64,000 bases of DNA from Methanomassiliicoccales archaeon (GCA_038740345.1 JAVYMA010000007.1:1-64000); one strand, 5' to 3'. Numbered from the stretch's first letter, positions 45,079 to 54,490 are shown. The notes: a model not told the origin generated them from the letters alone. Made by a program: numbers and translations.

Positions 45079-45356
45079 TACCAGCGGTCGGATGGATTGA
45101 ATTTTTAGAGCGTTCGTCCTCGATTCAAAATCCGGCATTTTGCTCCTAGGCGCGCAAGGAAGACTCCTGCGTCGGTTTTAGTATCTTCACCATGGCTTTG
45201 ATGAATCAAAACGCACACACATCTACGCAAGTTTTACTCAGCGATTCTTGGAATGCTAAAGTTAAAAACATCAATGGCTCCATTTCATCACAATTCTTGA
45301 TTTAAATGAGCCACGCTACGCGCTTTGCTCTTTGCACATCAATTCAGGCAAATGTT

Positions 45357-45731
45357 TCAAGGAACGATCTGCAAAGGTATCCTTCTTCCATTCGAATTGT
45401 AGGCCTTCCAGCTTGTCTCATCGTAAGGTAAGCAAGTAATAACATGCACTCCGCCGAAGTAAGAAAAAAATTCAAGATCCGCCTCTGAAGGGAGGTTGCT
45501 ATAGCCGGGATGAGAATGAACTGAACCAACGATGGAATAATCAGCTGGGAGCATATGGATGTACATTATGCTATGGTGATCTCCTTGAATCGTACCCGGT
45601 AGAACGATTATCTCGGAAATCACCCCCTTTTCGGCCTTCAGGGCTGCCAAGAACTCATTGGGATAGGTATGGATCGCAGCCTCATTGATCATGTGCAGAG
45701 TATCCCTTTTAATGGCATATACTGTCCTCAT
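45357..45731 (-). CDS. JAMM (JAB/MPN) domain protein, putative metallopeptidase
   Basis: A 124-residue protein with the complete JAMM motif: a Glu in the NEFLAAL helix, HSHPGYSNLPSEADLEFF providing two His and the Asp. It is the archaeal stand-alone form; relatives remove ubiquitin-like SAMP modifiers or C-terminal residues. The start is ATG 45731, which overlaps the nadK stop by four bases (ATGA). It is the last gene of a three-gene operon with IMPase and NAD kinase. Its biological target is unknown; no SAMP or E1-like gene is in the window. Confidence 0.9.
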   Translation of the reverse strand: MRTVYAIKRDTLHMINEAAIHTYPNEFLAALKAEKGVISEIIVLPGTIQGDHHSIMYIHMLPADYSIVGSVHSHPGYSNLPSEADLEFFSYFGGVHVITCLPYDETSWKAYNSNGRRIPLQIVP

Positions 45732-46543
45732 GCCCAGCACGGTCCGCCTGTAAGCTTCTCTCGCATCTTGGTATAGAAGGTTCTTCCCAGAGAAACAAAG
45801 CGGGCCTTTTTATCCGAAGTTGTGAAATGAAGTTCCTCGTTGCCTTCCATGGAAACTTCCTCTTGACCGTCCACCACTATAAGACAAGGCTTAGGCCTCT
45901 GTATCTCAATTGAGATGTCGCTATTGGCGGGCACGACCGTAGGACGCCCCGCGAACTTGAACGGAGCCATGGGCGCTATTACTAAGGCATCCACCCTCGG
46001 ATCCAAAATCGGAGCCCCCACCGACATGGCGTAACATGTGGAACCTGTAGGAGTGGAGACGATTATGCCGTCCGCCTTAACATCAATGGCCAACTCTCCG
46101 TCCACGAACACTCTAAAATGACGCAGTTTAGCAATATGTGCAGTATGAACCACAACCTCATTAGTGGCATCCCGAAGACGCTTACCCGCCAACTCGCTGC
46201 GCAGTTTGCTCCTCTCCTCAATATGATATTGGCCGCGAATGACTCTTTCCAAACCCTCCTCAAGCATATCTTCTTGGATCTCGGTCAAGAAGCCCAGATC
46301 CCCAGCATTAATGCCAAAAATGGGGGCTTCATTGCGCATCAGCGCTCGAAGTATTGTACCATCTCCTCCAATGGTAATCATCACATCGACCTTCATGTCT
46401 TCGATTCGGACCCCTTTTCTGCCTAGCACAGTAGCTATCGCCTCCTCTAATATCAGCTCCTGTCCCTCGAGGTATTCACACACCATTCGGGCTAGCCTTG
46501 GCGCGTCTGGAACGTTGACATTGGCCGTCAGACCTAGTTTCAC
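45728..46543 (-). CDS. nadK: NAD kinase
   Basis: Phosphorylates NAD to NADP. The 271 residues include the nucleotide motif TIGGDGTILRALMR, GINAGDLGFLTEI, the catalytic/NAD-binding ADGIIVSTPTGSTCYAMS and PFKFAGRPTVVPAN. The GTG at 46543 is the preferred start because GAGGAGGTG lies six bases upstream and the GTG overlaps the IMPase stop (GTGA); the alternative GTG at 46552 is inside that ribosome-binding site. Translationally coupled to both neighbours. Confidence 0.95.
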   Translation of the reverse strand: MKLGLTANVNVPDAPRLARMVCEYLEGQELILEEAIATVLGRKGVRIEDMKVDVMITIGGDGTILRALMRNEAPIFGINAGDLGFLTEIQEDMLEEGLERVIRGQYHIEERSKLRSELAGKRLRDATNEVVVHTAHIAKLRHFRVFVDGELAIDVKADGIIVSTPTGSTCYAMSVGAPILDPRVDALVIAPMAPFKFAGRPTVVPANSDISIEIQRPKPCLIVVDGQEEVSMEGNEELHFTTSDKKARFVSLGRTFYTKMREKLTGGPCWA

Positions 46544-47316
46544 ATCACCCACCTCCTCAGCTCTTCATCTCCATACGCTATGAAATTGCTTCTAGCCTTA
46601 AGGTCGAATTCCATGTCCAATGGTCGGTCATTCATATCCAGTATCTCTCCGCCAGCTTCCCTTAGGATAAGGGCGGAGGCGGCGATGTCTACCACTCTAA
46701 TGGAGCGTTCATACACCTCGCAATCCATGAAAAAGGCATCAGCCCTTCCTTGAGCCAAGATGCACATTTCAAGAGAGGCGCAGCCCATGGCCCGGGCCCT
46801 CATCCCTCTTTTAGCGAAATTAAAATTGCTAGCACTCGAATATTTGCCAAGATATACCAGGAACACACTTCTTCTACTGTCGAATTTGCGTGTATGTATC
46901 GGCTCCCCGTTAAAAGTCGCGCCTCGTCCTTTCTTCGCGTAATAAATATCCCCTGTGACCAGGTTTTGCACAAGGCCCTCCTCAACTCCCAATAAGCTGC
47001 GATTCCCGATGGCCAAAGAAACGGAATAGAAGGGTATTCCCATTATCGCGTTGTAAGTACCATCTATGGGGTCAACTACCAAAGTTCGATCCTTCCCTCT
47101 GTCTACCCAACCTGCTTCCTCTGAGAGCACATTGTAAGGAAGATCATTACTCTCCACATAATCCAAGATGACGTCTTCAGCCACCTTATCTATAGCGCAT
47201 GTAGGGCTTCCATCGGCCCCCCTGCCGATTTCCTCACCTCGGTCGAATCCCTGCGGTAGACTCCTCTCCCTCGACCTCACCAGCTTAGCGATATCATGTA
47301 AAATGCTGCTCATCAT
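46540..47316 (-). CDS. Inositol monophosphatase family phosphatase (IMPase/FBPase/NADP phosphatase)
   Basis: A 258-residue Mg2+-dependent phosphatase of the IMPase superfamily. Metal ligands are seen in VLSEEAGWVDRG and VVDPIDGTYNAIMG; the C-terminal motif is VVDIAASALILREAGGEIL. Archaeal members act on inositol phosphate, fructose bisphosphate or NADP. Coupling to NAD kinase through a 4-base overlap recalls the MJ0917-type protein of Methanocaldococcus, in which both domains are fused to give NADP phosphatase and NAD kinase. That makes NADP phosphatase the likeliest activity, though not proven. Confidence 0.9.
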   Translation of the reverse strand: MMSSILHDIAKLVRSRERSLPQGFDRGEEIGRGADGSPTCAIDKVAEDVILDYVESNDLPYNVLSEEAGWVDRGKDRTLVVDPIDGTYNAIMGIPFYSVSLAIGNRSLLGVEEGLVQNLVTGDIYYAKKGRGATFNGEPIHTRKFDSRRSVFLVYLGKYSSASNFNFAKRGMRARAMGCASLEMCILAQGRADAFFMDCEVYERSIRVVDIAASALILREAGGEILDMNDRPLDMEFDLKARSNFIAYGDEELRRWVM

Positions 47317-47514
47317 CCACCATTAAAGCTTCGATTCCTTATATCCTTCGTTTATTTCAATCAGTCAAGAGATTTATTGATCAAGATTCACATTTTAAGG
47401 TAATGGCCATTCCAAATTATGTTTAAGGATTTATTGTCTCCCCAATCCTTTAATGCTGGCGAACCGCATTCAGGCTTTGATGTGATTATCTACTTTTAAA
47501 GGGATGAGAGGGTC

Positions 47515-50154
47515 ATGGACAGGAAGACACTAAAGCTGGGCGAGGTAAAGCCTGAAGAAAAGGACATAGTAGGCTCAAAGGCATTCAATCTATCAATTTT
47601 GGCATCTAATGGCTTTCCTGTTCCAGAAGGGTTTGTCATAACCACTAAGGTCTACGAAAAGTTCCTCCAGAAGATGGGATTAGGACCAATCATCCAAATG
47701 ACGTTGACTAATCTCGACTTCGATGATGAGGGCGCTTTGGAGGCCGCCTCCCGAAAGATTAGAGATCTGATAACCCAAGCCGACGTTGAACCTTGGGTAA
47801 GGAGCGAATTCGAAGAGGAGGTTAGAGCCATGGGAGAAGATTCTTTATGGGCTGTGCGCTCCTCAGCCCTGGAAGAGGATTTAGTCAAGGCATCCTTCGC
47901 AGGCCAGCAGGACACATATCTGAACGTCACCGTAAAGGATGTCCCTCGATACGTGAAGCGCTGCTGGGCATCGTATTTCAACGAGAGGGCGCTAGCTTAT
48001 AGGAAAAATACGTGCAAGGATGCGACAATCGGGGGTGTGGCCGTGATAGTGCAACGAATGGTGAACTCCCGCTCATCCGGAATTCTATTCACTAGGGATC
48101 CGCTGGATCCTGAAAACGGAATGATGATAATCGAATCCTCATGGGGACTAGGAGAGAGCATAGCCTCAGGAATGGTTGTTCCAGATCGGTTTCGCTGCGA
48201 AAGACGACACGGCCGAATCGTGAGCAAGGAGATTTCAAGAAAGGCCAAAGCAGTTTATTTGGACGAGCAGATGAGAGGCCCGGTAGAGGTTGAAGAAGCA
48301 AAGCAGGGCGAGCCCTCCTTACAAGATGCTGAAATTAAGGAGCTGGTTCGGCTTGGAGCCAAGCTAGAGGACTTCTTCCAATGCCCACAGGATGTGGAGT
48401 GGGCTATCGAAGGTGAAAAAATCTATCTACTGCAATCAAGACCTATAACCACACTGGATAAAGAAAGTGGGACTCTCTGGACTCGCGCCTATGGTGATGA
48501 GTATTGGGCAGATGTGACTTCGCCACTTTTCTTCTCTTGGCTGGGTTATTATTTGACAGAGATCGTCAACCATGAGGGCGCCCGAATCATGGGATACCGA
48601 GACCTGGCGGAAATCGAGCTTTTACGCCTCCACAAGGGTCATGTTTACTTCAACACCGAGGTTTTAGAAGGAGTTTTCAGCTATAACCCAAGATTCTCTC
48701 GCACGAAGGAGTTACTGAATTATTTCCCATTGAAGGACCAAGATCGTATCGCCAATGCTAGGGCACGTTTGGGAAAAAGATTGCTAGCGGAATTAAGGAT
48801 AGCGGTCATGGATCCAGATGGCATGATCAATCGCACGGATAAGGCCTATAGAAAATGGGCGGAAAGTTTCATGGAATATTGCCAGATTTTTGATGGCTAC
48901 GACCTTAAAAATTATCAGGACCAGGCCTTAGAGGAGGTATTCAGGGAGCTAGAGGGTGCGTTCATCAAGCACTATCGCCTCATACGCTATGGAATGGTCA
49001 CACACTCCATAGGAACTAATCTAATGCTAAAAAGATGGCTACAGGATTGGCTCCAGGATCACAATGGGGAGCTGTATTCTAAACTCATATCTGGACTGCC
49101 GGATAACAAAACAATCAAAACCAATATCGCCTTGGCAGCATTGGCCTCCAAAGCCAAGAGCGAAGCTGTGATTAAAGAGTATCTGGAAAAGTTGCCTTCC
49201 TCGTCATTCCTTGAAGTTATGATGAATGACCCTCGCTTCGAAGCTTTCCGCAAAGAGTTTCAGCAATTTCTAGTCCTTTATGGTTGTAGATCGCATACAA
49301 GGGAGCTCTATTTTCCAAGATGGGCAGATGATCCCGCAATGGTGGTAGATATTCTACGCAGCCTAGTCCAAGTTCAACACCTGGACTTGGAAGAGGAGGA
49401 GAGAAGGAGGAGAGAGGAGAGGGAGCGCACGGAAAGAGAAGTGCTTCTGCACGTGAGCAGGATGAAGGGGGGTTTGGTGCGTAAACGCATCATGCGATTG
49501 ATGATCAAATATGCGCAGACTTACCTTCAATTCCGCGAAAACCAAAGATTTTACCTAGACCATATATTGTTGCGAACCAGACGATTGTTCATGGAGTATG
49601 GGCGCAGATTTAAGGAAAGGGGTTGGATTGATAGGCAAGATGACATCTTCTTCCTTAGCAAGGAAGAGATATTCGAAATGGCTCGTTCTCAACCTAGGAA
49701 TGTAGAGGGGCTCAAATCGAAGATTGCTTCGAGGCGGCGAGAGTTCGAGCGTTGGAGGAACAGGCTTCCTCCCAAGTTCTTGAGAGGAGACCTCGAATTC
49801 GATGATACAGTGTATGAATTAGGTAATGTGATGAGATTACCCGGAGCCTCGGCTAGCCCAGGATTGGCCAGAGGCAGGGTCAGGGTGGTGGAGTCCATTG
49901 AGAATATCTCAGAAGTACAAGAGGGCGAGATCCTCGTGACCTCGAATACGGATCCTGGCTGGACCGCAGTATTTCCCAAGATCGCGGGACTGATTACCGA
50001 GACCGGTGGCATATTATCCCATGGGGCCGTAGTATCGAGGGAATATGGCTTACCGGCGGTCACGGCGGTGAAGGGGGCTACGAAAATATTAAAGACAGGA
50101 CAGCAGGTAACCCTCGACGGTAATGAAGGTGTCATTTACCTAGAGGAGATGTGA
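47515..50154 (+). CDS. PEP-synthase-related phosphotransferase with rifampin-phosphotransferase architecture
   Basis: An 879-residue protein. Residues 1-325 are the ATP-grasp PEP/pyruvate-binding domain (KAFNLSILASNGFPVPEGF, LWAVRSSALEED, WGLGESIASGMVVPD, QDVEWAIEGEKIYLLQSRP). A long middle domain follows (about 326-780, beginning LWTRAYGDEYWADVTSPLFF), then the swivelling phosphohistidine domain with TETGGILSHGAVVSREYGLP (His836), ending about 40 residues later. The C-terminal TIM barrel of real PEP synthase is absent, so PEP production is not expected. This order is that of rifampin phosphotransferase (Rph), in which the middle domain binds the acceptor. The ATG has GGGATGAGAGGG close upstream. 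It is coupled to the DUF7064-like gene. Confidence 0.9.
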   Translation: MDRKTLKLGEVKPEEKDIVGSKAFNLSILASNGFPVPEGFVITTKVYEKFLQKMGLGPIIQMTLTNLDFDDEGALEAASRKIRDLITQADVEPWVRSEFEEEVRAMGEDSLWAVRSSALEEDLVKASFAGQQDTYLNVTVKDVPRYVKRCWASYFNERALAYRKNTCKDATIGGVAVIVQRMVNSRSSGILFTRDPLDPENGMMIIESSWGLGESIASGMVVPDRFRCERRHGRIVSKEISRKAKAVYLDEQMRGPVEVEEAKQGEPSLQDAEIKELVRLGAKLEDFFQCPQDVEWAIEGEKIYLLQSRPITTLDKESGTLWTRAYGDEYWADVTSPLFFSWLGYYLTEIVNHEGARIMGYRDLAEIELLRLHKGHVYFNTEVLEGVFSYNPRFSRTKELLNYFPLKDQDRIANARARLGKRLLAELRIAVMDPDGMINRTDKAYRKWAESFMEYCQIFDGYDLKNYQDQALEEVFRELEGAFIKHYRLIRYGMVTHSIGTNLMLKRWLQDWLQDHNGELYSKLISGLPDNKTIKTNIALAALASKAKSEAVIKEYLEKLPSSSFLEVMMNDPRFEAFRKEFQQFLVLYGCRSHTRELYFPRWADDPAMVVDILRSLVQVQHLDLEEEERRRREERERTEREVLLHVSRMKGGLVRKRIMRLMIKYAQTYLQFRENQRFYLDHILLRTRRLFMEYGRRFKERGWIDRQDDIFFLSKEEIFEMARSQPRNVEGLKSKIASRRREFERWRNRLPPKFLRGDLEFDDTVYELGNVMRLPGASASPGLARGRVRVVESIENISEVQEGEILVTSNTDPGWTAVFPKIAGLITETGGILSHGAVVSREYGLPAVTAVKGATKILKTGQQVTLDGNEGVIYLEEM

Positions 50155-51065
50155 ATTCTTTGAGCAGCGATGTCATCCATGAGTTCGGAAGCCAAGAGGA
50201 GTGGAGTGAGAGCTTCTACTTCAACTTCTACGATCGCGGGCAGGATATTTGCGGCTTCATGCGCATAGGCTTGAAACCGAACAAGAAGGAGAAGGAGATC
50301 TTTTGTTACCTGCTCTTGCCTGATGGACACGTGCTCGGGGTTAAGAACTCCGTTGTCATGGAAGACAACGAGCTCAGCGCTGAAGGCCTCCGATTTACGA
50401 AGATTGAGGATGAGAAGAAGTGGAGATTGCAGTTTTCGGGCCAGCTTCCCCGAATCCACAAAGAGGGGGATAAAGAAACAGTTACCTTCGATTTGGAGTT
50501 CTCGGCTTTAAATCTGCCATATAATTATCGTGAGAGTGTTAGCGGCGAAAAAGAGAAGATTGCCCAAGCGGTAGCTTCAGAGCACGTCGAGCAGTTTGGC
50601 AAGATCGTGGGCAAGTTGAACATAGGTAATCGTGTCTATGACCTCAACGCCTTGGGAGAGAGAGACCATTCATGGGGGGTACGGGATTGGAACGCCCCCA
50701 AGATGTGGGTTTGGATAACCTGTCAATTCGATGAGCACTTTGCCTTCAATCTGACCAAGCTATTCATGGAGAAAGGTGAAGTGGATGCGGGCTTCATCCA
50801 TATGGATGGCAAGAACGTGCCCATAGTCCGAGCGGACATCGTCACCGAGTATAATAGGGACGGTAGCCCTAACACTGTATACATGGCGCTGCATGATAAA
50901 GAAGGTGATGTCCATGGCATTAAGTCGGTGATAAAGCACAAGGCGACCTTGCCCTTCCCTTCACGTGATGGGAAGGTGATTTCGCATATGCATGAGTGCC
51001 TGGCGAAATTCACCATGGATGATGAGGTAGGCTATGGCATCGTTGAATACCTGGTAAGGAAATGA
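50151..51065 (+). CDS. DUF7064/CrtC-like (AttH-type) protein
   Basis: A 304-residue beta-rich protein with no signal peptide. The motif LNALGERDHSWGVRDW at about residues 161-176 and the following WNAPKMWVWITCQF are characteristic of the AttH/CrtC (hydroxyneurosporene synthase) lipocalin-like superfamily, and of the DUF7064 domain seen in actinobacteria and other genomes. Some members hydrate isoprenoids or bind lipophilic molecules. The GTG at 50151 overlaps the stop of the upstream phosphotransferase gene (GTGA) and has GAGGAG upstream, so the two products are made in fixed proportion. The function is not established. Confidence 0.72.
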   Translation: MNSLSSDVIHEFGSQEEWSESFYFNFYDRGQDICGFMRIGLKPNKKEKEIFCYLLLPDGHVLGVKNSVVMEDNELSAEGLRFTKIEDEKKWRLQFSGQLPRIHKEGDKETVTFDLEFSALNLPYNYRESVSGEKEKIAQAVASEHVEQFGKIVGKLNIGNRVYDLNALGERDHSWGVRDWNAPKMWVWITCQFDEHFAFNLTKLFMEKGEVDAGFIHMDGKNVPIVRADIVTEYNRDGSPNTVYMALHDKEGDVHGIKSVIKHKATLPFPSRDGKVISHMHECLAKFTMDDEVGYGIVEYLVRK

Positions 51066-51414
51066 GTTCAGCGATGCTCATCAGCAACCCAGGAAAGGCT
51101 ATCATCTATTTCGTTCACTAAGTCTGTGGGTATAGGGTCGCTCTTCTAAGGAAATAGGATGTCAATTCTTACTAGATGTGCTTATAATATAAATCCATAA
51201 AGTGGAACGATGCTTGTACCGTCTCTTAAAAATTAGAAAACTAGCGAACCAAGTCATAATATGACTCTGCTGCCTTTCTCAAATCAATTAGAGCTCCTCG
51301 ATGCGTTTAGCCTAATCGGCATACCCCCATATACGTGCATTTTCCATCTGCGGCTTTATGTTTCACAACCATTCTTTAAGTCCTCTCGCCATTAGCCTTT
51401 AATCGAATGAGGAC
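51066..51414. other. Intergenic, no gene seen
   Basis: 349 bases with stops in all frames and no recognised RNA. The fibrillarin promoter should lie near 51360-51390, where TTTAAGTCC-like sequence is seen, but no clear TATA box. Confidence 0.35.
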
Positions 51415-52083
51415 ATGGAAGAGCACAGGATTATAGAGACGAGGATTCAAGGGGTATATTGGGATGGGGAGAGCCTGTTCACTAGGAATCTAGCCCCAGG
51501 CACCCGCGTGTATGGTGAGAGAGTATTAGAATTCGAAGGCGTGGAGTATAGAGAATGGTCGCCGAGACGAAGCAAGCTTGGAGCGTATATTAGATTGGGA
51601 GGACTGGCCTGTCCCATTAAAGAAAATTCTCATGTGCTGTATCTCGGAGCCGCCTCTGGTACAACGGCCAGCCATATCTCTGACATCGCTCGCAGCGGAG
51701 TAGTGTATTGTGTGGAAATCTCTCCGCGCTCCTTTCGCGATTTGGTAGCGGTCTGTGAGAGTCGCCGCAACATGATTCCTATACTAGGGGATGCCACCAA
51801 ACCGCAGGACTTGTTCTTCTTGGTGGATAAGGTGGATGTAATCTACCAAGACATCGCTCAGAAGGGACAAGCCAGCATCTTCGTTAAGGCCATGAAAGTC
51901 TTTAATGCTGCAGCAGGGATGCTCTCACTCAAAGCTCGCTCGGAGGATGTAACCAGAGAGCCTCTAAAGATATTCGAGGAAGCGAAAAGATATCTCCAAA
52001 CACAAGGGATGGAGGTGCAGGACCTAATACAACTGGAGCCATTCGAGAAAGATCACGCTATGATCGTGGTGGGAAGGAAATGA
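51415..52083 (+). CDS. flpA: Fibrillarin-like rRNA/tRNA 2'-O-methyltransferase
   Basis: The catalytic subunit of the box C/D RNP. The 222 residues include an N-terminal beta domain (VYGERVLEFEGVEYREWSPRRSKLGAYI at about 31-58) and the SAM fold VLYLGAASGTTASHISDI, then VYCVEISPRSFRDLV and VIYQDIAQKGQ. The KDHAMIVVGRK end is diagnostic. In many archaea flpA is beside nop5; here nop5 lies about 11 kb away. A Nudix gene follows with a 4-base overlap. Confidence 0.97.
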   Translation: MEEHRIIETRIQGVYWDGESLFTRNLAPGTRVYGERVLEFEGVEYREWSPRRSKLGAYIRLGGLACPIKENSHVLYLGAASGTTASHISDIARSGVVYCVEISPRSFRDLVAVCESRRNMIPILGDATKPQDLFFLVDKVDVIYQDIAQKGQASIFVKAMKVFNAAAGMLSLKARSEDVTREPLKIFEEAKRYLQTQGMEVQDLIQLEPFEKDHAMIVVGRK

Positions 52084-52469
52084 AATGGGTCTACTGCGTG
52101 GCTTTCGTAGGGGAAAGATTCGTCATGGTGTTCAATCCTGAGAGGAATGGATGGGAGATGCCGGGTGGAAAGGTGGAAGAAGATGAAAGCTTCGAGGAAG
52201 CGGCAATACGGGAATTGAAAGAGGAGTGCGGCTGCAACCTCATACCCATCTCGAGCAAGACGCAGAGGGACGGAGTGGTGGTATGCGGTGAACTAGCTTT
52301 TTGGCCAGATAATTCCCATCCAAGTGAGATGTCATGGGATCTATTCGAGAACTTGCCTGAAAAGCTCGCCTTCAGCAGAGAGGAGTACGAAGCGGTTTTG
52401 ACTTGGGCTAAGGAGGAGAATCGTCTCTATAAGCAAAGAAAATCGGAAAGATATTGGCCTTACGGATGA
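52080..52469 (+). CDS. Nudix hydrolase
   Basis: A 129-residue protein. The Nudix box is complete: GGKVEEDESFEEAAIREL followed by KEECG, with all metal-binding glutamates. Members hydrolyse nucleoside diphosphate derivatives, such as oxidised nucleotides, NDP-sugars or caps. The C-terminal part (DLFENLPEKLAFSREEYE) does not reveal the substrate. It overlaps flpA by ATGA, so the genes are cotranscribed; a link to RNA metabolism is possible but speculative. Confidence 0.9.
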   Translation: MKWVYCVAFVGERFVMVFNPERNGWEMPGGKVEEDESFEEAAIRELKEECGCNLIPISSKTQRDGVVVCGELAFWPDNSHPSEMSWDLFENLPEKLAFSREEYEAVLTWAKEENRLYKQRKSERYWPYG

Positions 52470-52630
52470 GTTAGATTATAACAACGCTCAGGGGCTTGTA
52501 TAATCGGCGAGCAAAAAAGGGGTTTGTTGATCTAATTCTGCATTTCCAAGCGTTTTGAGTTGTAAATTAATCCTTCTTTCTGCAACGGACAGCATAGAAG
52601 ATTTTAAGTTGCACTGCTAATCGATTTTTC

Positions 52631-53779
52631 TCAGCGGTCTACAGTCGCAGTTCCTTCACTATTAATCTTTTTCTTAGAGGGGAGCCAATGACTGGCCAGC
52701 AGCGTGGGTATGATAGCGCTCATTAATATGGCTGCGATAAGAATAGAATACTGATCGATAGTCAATAGCCCATAAGAAAGACCTGACTGCGCGGCTATGG
52801 TGCCGAAAGTGAGCCCAGTGGCCATCAATAGGGTGACGAAAGGGGCGCTGGTCCCCACGTATCTCTTGGCCAGTGGATAAACGCCAATGAACTTGAAGCC
52901 TACTTTGACCAGGAAGAGGGCCACGATGATCATCACACCAGATGCCATAGCCAAGAGTGAGACGTTAGAGCCTGCTCCGAGGAAGAAAAAAGGATTGAGG
53001 AACACTAACGTTATGGATTTCAGCTTCCCCACCGCATCGCGCATCTGGCTTAGGGTGGATGATGAGATCAAGCCAAGAATGTAAGCAGGCAGAACCGCCT
53101 GCACCCCTACCAACTCACCCATGGCCGCCAAGAGGAAGACGGAAAGGAGTATCGCCTTCACCTCGATATCGCCGGAGCGACCACGGATGCGAGCATGCAG
53201 CTCTCTCAATACAATGGGGAGGAAAAGTGCGGCTGTGACCATAGCAGCCAGGAACAATAGCAGCATAAAGCTGGCTGAGATGAAGAGCAAGCTGAGGGCA
53301 GAAAGTGTGGCCAAACCTGTGAAGAAGCAACCTGAGAGAATGAACTTACCCACATCAGTATGGGCTAGACCACCTTCCACCAAGACCACATAGACTATGG
53401 CCACCGATGTGGACGAGAGGGCCACGCCTACTATGAGAGAGGCCGATAAATCCCAACCAAGGACGAGATGACTGAACAGCAGGCCACCCATGAAAGGGGA
53501 GAGGAAAGATATCAATCCAAACAAAATGGTCTTCATCAAATTACTACGCATGGCACCGAGGTCCGTTTCGGAACCAGCCATGAAGGTGAGGGTTACGCTG
53601 GCGAATGAAGCCAGGAATAGCCACCATTGGTGTTCTAGGGATTTCAAGCCCAAAGCGGTCCCTAGAATCATCCCCAAGGCCATCTCAATCACCGCCACTG
53701 TCACACCAGCCCGGATAGAAATGAGCGAAGCCAACATTCCAGCTGCGAGCAGAGCGGTTAAAGTCCATGTGTCCAACAT
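52631..53779 (-). CDS. CPA2-family cation:proton antiporter
   Basis: A 382-residue protein with about 11-12 transmembrane helices. Features of the CPA2 (Kef/NapA-like) family are AGSETDLGAMR, VGVALSSTSVAIVYVVLVEGGL and the LSGCFFTGLATLSAL segment in the core helices. It lacks the C-terminal TrkA-N domain that gates K+ efflux in KefC, so Na+/H+ exchange or ungated K+/H+ exchange is equally possible. The gene is monocistronic and divergent from the S15 gene. Confidence 0.88.
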   Translation of the reverse strand: MLDTWTLTALLAAGMLASLISIRAGVTVAVIEMALGMILGTALGLKSLEHQWWLFLASFASVTLTFMAGSETDLGAMRSNLMKTILFGLISFLSPFMGGLLFSHLVLGWDLSASLIVGVALSSTSVAIVYVVLVEGGLAHTDVGKFILSGCFFTGLATLSALSLLFISASFMLLLFLAAMVTAALFLPIVLRELHARIRGRSGDIEVKAILLSVFLLAAMGELVGVQAVLPAYILGLISSSTLSQMRDAVGKLKSITLVFLNPFFFLGAGSNVSLLAMASGVMIIVALFLVKVGFKFIGVYPLAKRYVGTSAPFVTLLMATGLTFGTIAAQSGLSYGLLTIDQYSILIAAILMSAIIPTLLASHWLPSKKKINSEGTATVDR

Positions 53780-53945
53780 ATGTAAGCTGATCCCTGTCCT
53801 TCACTGTGGTTCAAAACCGTGAGCCTTGAACTTTTCCAACGGGTCGCGGATTGAACGGTACATTTTTTTCAGGCGCAGCCTTTGGACGGAAATAAAATTT
53901 GCGTCTTTTGCCTTTCTTAGAAAGGATAGGTGGAAACGCTCAACA

Positions 53946-53956
53946 CTTATATATTA
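53946..53956 (+). promoter_or_regulatory. TATA box of the S15-recJ operon
   Basis: CTTATATATTA is a strong TATA element. Transcription would start near 53978-53984, leaving a 45-50-nt leader before the S15 start. Confidence 0.65.
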
Positions 53957-54028
53957 GGACATGAATGGGCTTTCGCTTCGCCACTGTTTCAAACGCCTTA
54001 ATAAGTGAGTTCCAGGATTGATGATCAT

Positions 54029-54484
54029 ATGGCAAAGATGCACGCTCGCAGAAGGGGTAAATCTGCTTCCGCTAAACCATTGGTGACTGAGAATCCAGAA
54101 TGGGTCACCATGTCAAAAGAGGAGATCGAGAAGACGGTGGTCAAGCTAGCGAGGGAGGGCATGACCTCCTCCAAGATTGGAATGGTGCTCCGAGATAACT
54201 ATGCGGTCCCAAGCGTCCGATTGGCCACGGGCAAAACCATGTATGAGATCCTACAGGAGAATGGTTTGAAGCCTGAGATACCGGAAGATCTAATGGCCCT
54301 TATGAGACGGGCCATTAACGTCAACAATCATATGCTGGAGAACAAAAAGGACATGGCCAATAAGCGTAATCTCCAATTGATAGAGTCGAAAATCCGCCGT
54401 CTAGTTAAATACTACAAGAGAAAGGAGGTTCTCCCTCAGAGCTGGGAGTACAGCCTAAAGAACGCAGAGCTCCTGCTTGAGTGA
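54029..54484 (+). CDS. rps15: Small-subunit ribosomal protein S15
   Basis: A primary rRNA-binding protein of the small subunit. The 151 residues begin MAKMHARRRGKSASAKP, the usual archaeal N-terminus, so ATG 54029 is preferred; a GTG at 54005 would add eight residues (SSRIDDH). The first helical part is specific to archaea/eukaryotes (TMSKEEIEKTVVKLAREGMTSS), and the conserved S15 core is ANKRNLQLIESKIRRLVKYYKRK. A TATA element is at 53946. recJ starts six bases after the stop. Confidence 0.96.
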   Translation: MAKMHARRRGKSASAKPLVTENPEWVTMSKEEIEKTVVKLAREGMTSSKIGMVLRDNYAVPSVRLATGKTMYEILQENGLKPEIPEDLMALMRRAINVNNHMLENKKDMANKRNLQLIESKIRRLVKYYKRKEVLPQSWEYSLKNAELLLE

Positions 54485-54490
54485 GGGCAG

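Noticed and set aside
47515-50154. Gene as a classical PEP synthase (ppsA)
   Set aside because: The sequence ends about 40 residues after the catalytic His and lacks the C-terminal TIM barrel where PEP and pyruvate bind.
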